Shown: positions 60,630-64,000 of the stretch, one piece after another | How the letters are laid out: each line of letters begins with the position of its first letter | Position numbering within the stretch: position 1 is the first letter of the stretch | Source: Hyphomicrobiales bacterium | Lineage (GTDB): Bacteria; Pseudomonadota; Alphaproteobacteria; Rhizobiales; Rhodobiaceae | Direction of reading: 5' to 3' | Assembly: GCA_002869065.1 (NCBI GenBank) | Contig: PKTR01000002.1 | Location: 682,001 to 746,000, forward strand | Length of the DNA stretch: 64,000 bases | The notes under the pieces: model-generated | Seen by the model: only the letters and a program-made list of their open reading frames with translations | The model's database searches: none | Told to the model about the DNA's origin: nothing | Made by a program: the position numbers and the translations under genes

Positions 60630-62327
60630 TTACTCGTCGTCTTCGCGCGCCTTGAGGGCGGCACCAAGGATGTCGCCGAGCGAGGCACCGGAGTCGGTCG
60701 AGCCGTACTGCGCGATCGCTTCCTTTTCCTCAGCCATTTCCAGCGCCTTGATCGACACCGACAGCTTGCGGTTCTTCTTGTCGAACTGGGTGACGCGGGC
60801 GTCGAACTTCTCGCCGACGGCGAAACGCTCGGGGCGCTGTTCGGCACGGTCGCGGGCCAGATCGGAGCGGCGGATGAAGGCCGACAGATCGGAACCGGCG
60901 ACCTTGACCTCAAGGCCGTTCTCCTTGACCTCGGTGACTTCGCAGGTCACCACCGCGCCGCGGCGGACTTCACCGCTGGCGTCGGCGAACGGATCGCCGC
61001 CAAGCTGCTTGATGCCGAGCGAGATGCGTTCCTTGGAGACGTCGACGTCGAGGACCTGAGCCTTGACCATGTCGCCCTTGCGGTACTCGTCGATGACCTG
61101 TTCGCCGGGACGGTTCCAGTCGAGATCCGACAGGTGAACCATGCCGTCGACATCGCCGTCGAGGCCGATGAACAGACCGAACTCGGTCTTGTTCTTGACC
61201 TCGCCCTCGACCACGGTACCCACCGGGTACTTGTCGGCGAAGACATCCCACGGATTGTCGAGGCACTGCTTGAGGCCGAGCGAGATGCGGCGCTTGACCG
61301 GATCGACCTCGAGGATCATGACCTCGACTTCCTGGCTGGTCGAAACGATCTTGCCCGGATGGACGTTCTTCTTCGTCCAGGACATCTCGGAGATGTGGAT
61401 CAGGCCTTCGATGCCCGGCTCCAGCTCAACGAACGCACCGTAATCGGTGATGTTGGTCACGCGACCGGTGAAGCGGGCGTCGACCGGGTACTTGGCTTCG
61501 ATGCCATCCCACGGATCCGCCTCGAGCTGCTTCATGCCGAGCGAGATACGGTGGGTTTCCTGGTTGACGCGGATGATCTGCACCTTGACCGTCTGGCCGA
61601 TGGCGAGAACCTCGCTCGGATGGTTGATGCGGCGCCACGCGATGTCGGTGACGTGCAGCAGACCGTCGATGCCGCCGAGGTCGACGAACGCACCGTAATC
61701 GGTGATGTTCTTGACCACGCCTTCGATGACCTGACCCTCTTCGAGGCTCTGGACCAGTTCCTGGCGCTGCTCGGCACGGCTCTCCTCGAGAACCACACGG
61801 CGCGAAACGACGATGTTGCCGCGGCGCTTGTCCATCTTGAGGATCTGGAACGGCTGCGGGGTGTGCATCAGCGGGCCGACGTCGCGAACCGGACGGATAT
61901 CGACCTGGGAGCGCGGCAGGAAGGCCACGGCGCCGTCGAGGTCGACGGTGAAACCACCCTTGACCTGGTTGAAGATATGGCCGGTGACCTTCTCGTTGGC
62001 CTCGAAGGCCTTCTCGAGACGGATCCAGCTTTCCTCGCGGCGCGCCTTGTCGCGCGACAGCACGGCTTCACCGAGCGCGTTTTCGATGCGCTCGAGGTAA
62101 ACCTCGACTTCGTCGCCGATCTTGAGGCCGCTTTCGCGACCCGGTGCGCCGAATTCCTTCAGCTGCACGCGGCCTTCGACCTTGAGGCCGACGTCGATGA
62201 CGGCCAGGTCCTTTTCAATGCCGACAACCGTGCCCTTGACCACGGAGCCTTCATACATCTCGGTATCGGCGAGGGACTCTTCGAGAAGAGCGGCAAAATC
62301 CTCGCGGGTGGGGTTCAGTTCAGTCAT
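60630..62327 (-). CDS. rpsA: 30S ribosomal protein S1
   Basis: A 565-residue protein with six S1 RNA-binding domains. Repeated motifs such as [52 protein letters not shown] and [25 protein letters not shown] mark domains 3-5. The first two are the more divergent ribosome-binding domains, and the sixth ends near [16 protein letters not shown]. It brings mRNA to the ribosome. The start MTELNPTRE matches the family. A 300-base leader separates it from cmk; S1 often represses its own translation through such a leader. Confidence 0.97.
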   Translation of the reverse strand: MTELNPTREDFAALLEESLADTEMYEGSVVKGTVVGIEKDLAVIDVGLKVEGRVQLKEFGAPGRESGLKIGDEVEVYLERIENALGEAVLSRDKARREESWIRLEKAFEANEKVTGHIFNQVKGGFTVDLDGAVAFLPRSQVDIRPVRDVGPLMHTPQPFQILKMDKRRGNIVVSRRVVLEESRAEQRQELVQSLEEGQVIEGVVKNITDYGAFVDLGGIDGLLHVTDIAWRRINHPSEVLAIGQTVKVQIIRVNQETHRISLGMKQLEADPWDGIEAKYPVDARFTGRVTNITDYGAFVELEPGIEGLIHISEMSWTKKNVHPGKIVSTSQEVEVMILEVDPVKRRISLGLKQCLDNPWDVFADKYPVGTVVEGEVKNKTEFGLFIGLDGDVDGMVHLSDLDWNRPGEQVIDEYRKGDMVKAQVLDVDVSKERISLGIKQLGGDPFADASGEVRRGAVVTCEVTEVKENGLEVKVAGSDLSAFIRRSDLARDRAEQRPERFAVGEKFDARVTQFDKKNRKLSVSIKALEMAEEKEAIAQYGSTDSGASLGDILGAALKAREDDE

Positions 62328-62627
62328 TTAAACTCCTGGAGCATCTCGCTCCTACTGCGCCGACGCTTGTGTCTCGTTGGCCGATCCATCGTTTCGGTTC
62401 CAGTGCGGAACGACCGTCTTAGATAGACGGGCCGGCGCGTGCGAACCGATGGGCCGACACTCCTGTGTCTGGTCTGACCCGGCCCCGATCCGCGCCTGAA
62501 ACAGGAGCGAATGCGTGGTGGACCGAAATCCTTCCTGAATGCTGTCCGTACCTTCCTCGCGGCCAAAACCGGCTTTCGAGGACCAGGCAAAGTGAACGCC
62601 AAACGGGGCGTGTCGGAAGACCGCCCC
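62328..62627. other. Leader region between cmk and rpsA
   Basis: This 300-base gap should hold the rpsA promoter and translational leader. A small hairpin CCGTCT/AGACGG is at 62414-62430. No conserved short gene or terminator is visible. Confidence 0.45.

Positions 62628-64000
<1,373 letters not shown>

Overview
The window is a stretch of high-GC chromosome from an alphaproteobacterium, most likely of the order Hyphomicrobiales (Rhizobiales). The evidence is the gene content and order: ActS/ActR (RegB/RegA-type) two-component genes, a DUF2628 gene between hisB and hisH, DUF2852, MmcB and NnrU genes, the aroA-cmk-rpsA run, and a class II (CP4-like) AroA. Nothing points to a plasmid, prophage, integron or CRISPR locus, and I saw no tRNA or rRNA gene. 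Genus cannot be fixed from sequence reading alone.

Layout. 1-2 kb: two tandem single-domain globin-sensor-type proteins (the first cut by the window edge) and a convergent cytochrome c'-like gene, i.e. haem proteins likely to bind O2 or NO. 2-18 kb: a nucleoside salvage locus in two divergent arms. The right arm carries a BMP-family binding protein, an ABC ATPase, two permeases, cdd, punA and deoC. The left arm carries deoA, deoB and upp, interspersed with hrpB, glk and two exported proteins of unknown function. Together these import nucleosides, deaminate cytidine, split nucleosides by phosphorolysis, isomerise the pentose phosphate and feed it into glycolysis, while uracil is recovered as UMP. 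18-24.8 kb: an enoyl-CoA hydratase/AMP-ligase pair, mntP, photolyase, pyrF, and an MFS transporter preceded by a possible leader peptide and hairpin.

24.8-33 kb: a secreted protein with about 16 WD40-like repeats, a short histidine cluster (hisB, DUF2628, hisH) that ends at a hairpin and a 39-bp tandem repeat, then a zinc-uptake locus (zur, znuB, znuC against divergent znuA) with two good Zur-box candidates between the arms. 33-45 kb: polA, an acyltransferase, a class A penicillin-binding protein, a Bcr/CflA exporter, a YgjP-like metallopeptidase, DUF2852, and a PHB depolymerase fused to a C-terminal helix-hairpin-helix domain. 44-55 kb: actS/actR, mmcB, a HI0933-type flavoprotein, two methyltransferases, an AbrB-type membrane protein, nnrU, an SPFH protein and an exported pentapeptide-repeat protein.

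55-64 kb: the conserved lapA-ihfB-sppA and rpsA-cmk-aroA blocks, all on the minus strand, separated by about 4 kb holding a SulP transporter, a tandem-domain universal stress protein and two tandemly duplicated small membrane proteins sharing a YRWEDQ-x-DLF motif that I do not recognise. A dispersed intergenic repeat family has three copies in the window (after polA, beside the ygjP-like gene, after nnrU). The most novel-looking items are the YRWEDQ paralogue pair, the PhaZ-HhH fusion, the tandem globins and the putative MFS leader peptide. None of them amounts to proof of a new system.
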